A stretch of DNA of 6,509 bases from Acidobacteriota bacterium. GTDB lineage: Bacteria; Acidobacteriota; Terriglobia; Terriglobales; Acidobacteriaceae. The stretch spans positions 1-6,509 of the forward strand of contig JAJXZK010000297.1 in NCBI GenBank assembly GCA_021780095.1, in the 5' to 3' direction. Position 1 is the stretch's first letter, and each line of letters begins with the position of its first letter. The position numbers were made by a program, and so were the translations under genes. Below, one piece after another: positions 6,078 to 6,509 of this stretch. A model generated the notes under the pieces. That model was not told where the DNA came from and did no database searches. It worked only from the letters and a program-made list of their open reading frames with translations.

Positions 6078-6509
6078 ATGAGCGAACGGAGCCGCGAACT
6101 TCGAGAACAGATTCTGCAACTCGCGGAAAAGTATTTTGAAGAGGAGTTTCGAGCGCAGCCCTTCTTCCCCGGTCAGTCTCCCGTTCCTGTAGCGGGAAAA
6201 GTTCTCGATGCCGCCGACCTGCGCAACCTGATCGATGCTTCGCTCGATTGCTGGCTGACCACCGGCCGATTCGCGGCACAGTTCGAGCGCCAGTTTGCGC
6301 GCTATCTGGATGTGCGCGGCGCAACTCTGGTCAACTCCGGCTCCTCCGCCAACCTGCTCGCATTTTCCGCGCTCACTTCTCCCAAGCTTGGCGATCGCGC
6401 CATTCGTCCCGGCGATGAAGTCATCACCGTTGCCGCCGGATTTCCCACCACCGTCAATCCCATCATCCAGAACCGCTGCGTCCCCGTCTTCATCGACATC
6501 ACCGTGCCC
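6078..6509 (+). CDS. rfbH: RfbH: CDP-4-dehydro-6-deoxy-D-glucose 3-dehydratase (E1), 5' part
   Basis: The first 144 residues of a protein that runs off the right edge; the family is about 435-440 residues. RfbH/DdhC/AscC is a PMP- and [2Fe-2S]-dependent dehydratase of the DegT/DnrJ/EryC1/StrS fold. With a reductase partner (E3) it removes the 3-OH of CDP-4-dehydro-6-deoxyglucose, on the way to CDP-3,6-dideoxyhexoses such as abequose, paratose, tyvelose or ascarylose for O-antigen or other surface glycans. Recognisable stretches from the N-terminus: SxELRxQI-like start (5-12), [18 protein letters not shown] (53-70), [20 protein letters not shown] (86-105) and [20 protein letters not shown] (111-130), all matching the family closely. 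The His that replaces the usual PLP lysine and the cluster cysteines lie beyond the window. The ATG at 6078 fits the family N-terminus, but no clear Shine-Dalgarno precedes it. The cytoplasmic enzyme presumably opens a deoxysugar operon to the right. Confidence 0.93.
   Translation, partial: MSERSRELREQILQLAEKYFEEEFRAQPFFPGQSPVPVAGKVLDAADLRNLIDASLDCWLTTGRFAAQFERQFARYLDVRGATLVNSGSSANLLAFSALTSPKLGDRAIRPGDEVITVAAGFPTTVNPIIQNRCVPVFIDITVP

Noticed and set aside
1..6509. Possible CRISPR array, prophage, insertion sequence, defence or toxin-antitoxin system
   Set aside because: I found no spaced direct repeats of CRISPR type, no transposase or integrase motifs, no terminal inverted repeats and no defence-associated domains on either strand.

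Overview
The window most likely comes from an acidobacterium (Terriglobia/Acidobacteriaceae-like). This is an inference. It rests on the moderately GC-rich coding sequence, a large secreted S53 (sedolisin/kumamolisin) protease with an Ig-like tail and a hydrophobic, Arg-rich, poly-Gly C-terminus, and small secreted Gly/Ser/Asn-rich and His/Lys-rich proteins, all typical of that phylum. No rRNA or other phylogenetic marker is present to prove it.

Layout from left to right. (1) Bases 1-54 are unassigned edge sequence. (2) Bases 55-3349 carry two minus-strand genes: a pro-kumamolisin-type secreted protease (3349 to 662), followed 67 bp later by a DUF1697 protein (594 to 55). (3) Bases 3350-3560 form a divergent intergenic region with a plausible promoter for the protease. 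(4) Bases 3561-4771 are a two-gene plus-strand operon, a TauE/SafE-family membrane exporter and a three-helix DUF1634 protein, separated by only 2 bp. (5) Bases 4831-4863 form a very strong hairpin flanked by a T-tract on the minus strand; it terminates the next minus-strand unit and probably separates two convergent operons. (6) Bases 4886-5759 hold two small minus-strand genes for secreted low-complexity proteins. Both have a signal peptide and a near-perfect Shine-Dalgarno inside the same 10-base block, and the first uses a TTG start. (7) Bases 5760-6077 are non-coding leader and promoter space. (8) From 6078 to the right edge lies the first 144 codons of rfbH (CDP-4-dehydro-6-deoxy-D-glucose 3-dehydratase, E1). 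It continues beyond the window and suggests that a deoxysugar or surface-polysaccharide locus begins here.

Functionally the window is a join of ordinary units: extracellular proteolysis, membrane export of a small anion (sulfite or an organosulfonate is the family-level guess), two small exported proteins of unknown role, and the entry to 3,6-dideoxyhexose synthesis. I see no phage, IS element, CRISPR array, toxin-antitoxin or defence module. The points most worth a second look are the lipoprotein-signal-like segment buried in the C-terminus of the protease and the small secreted gene pair with matching translation leaders.
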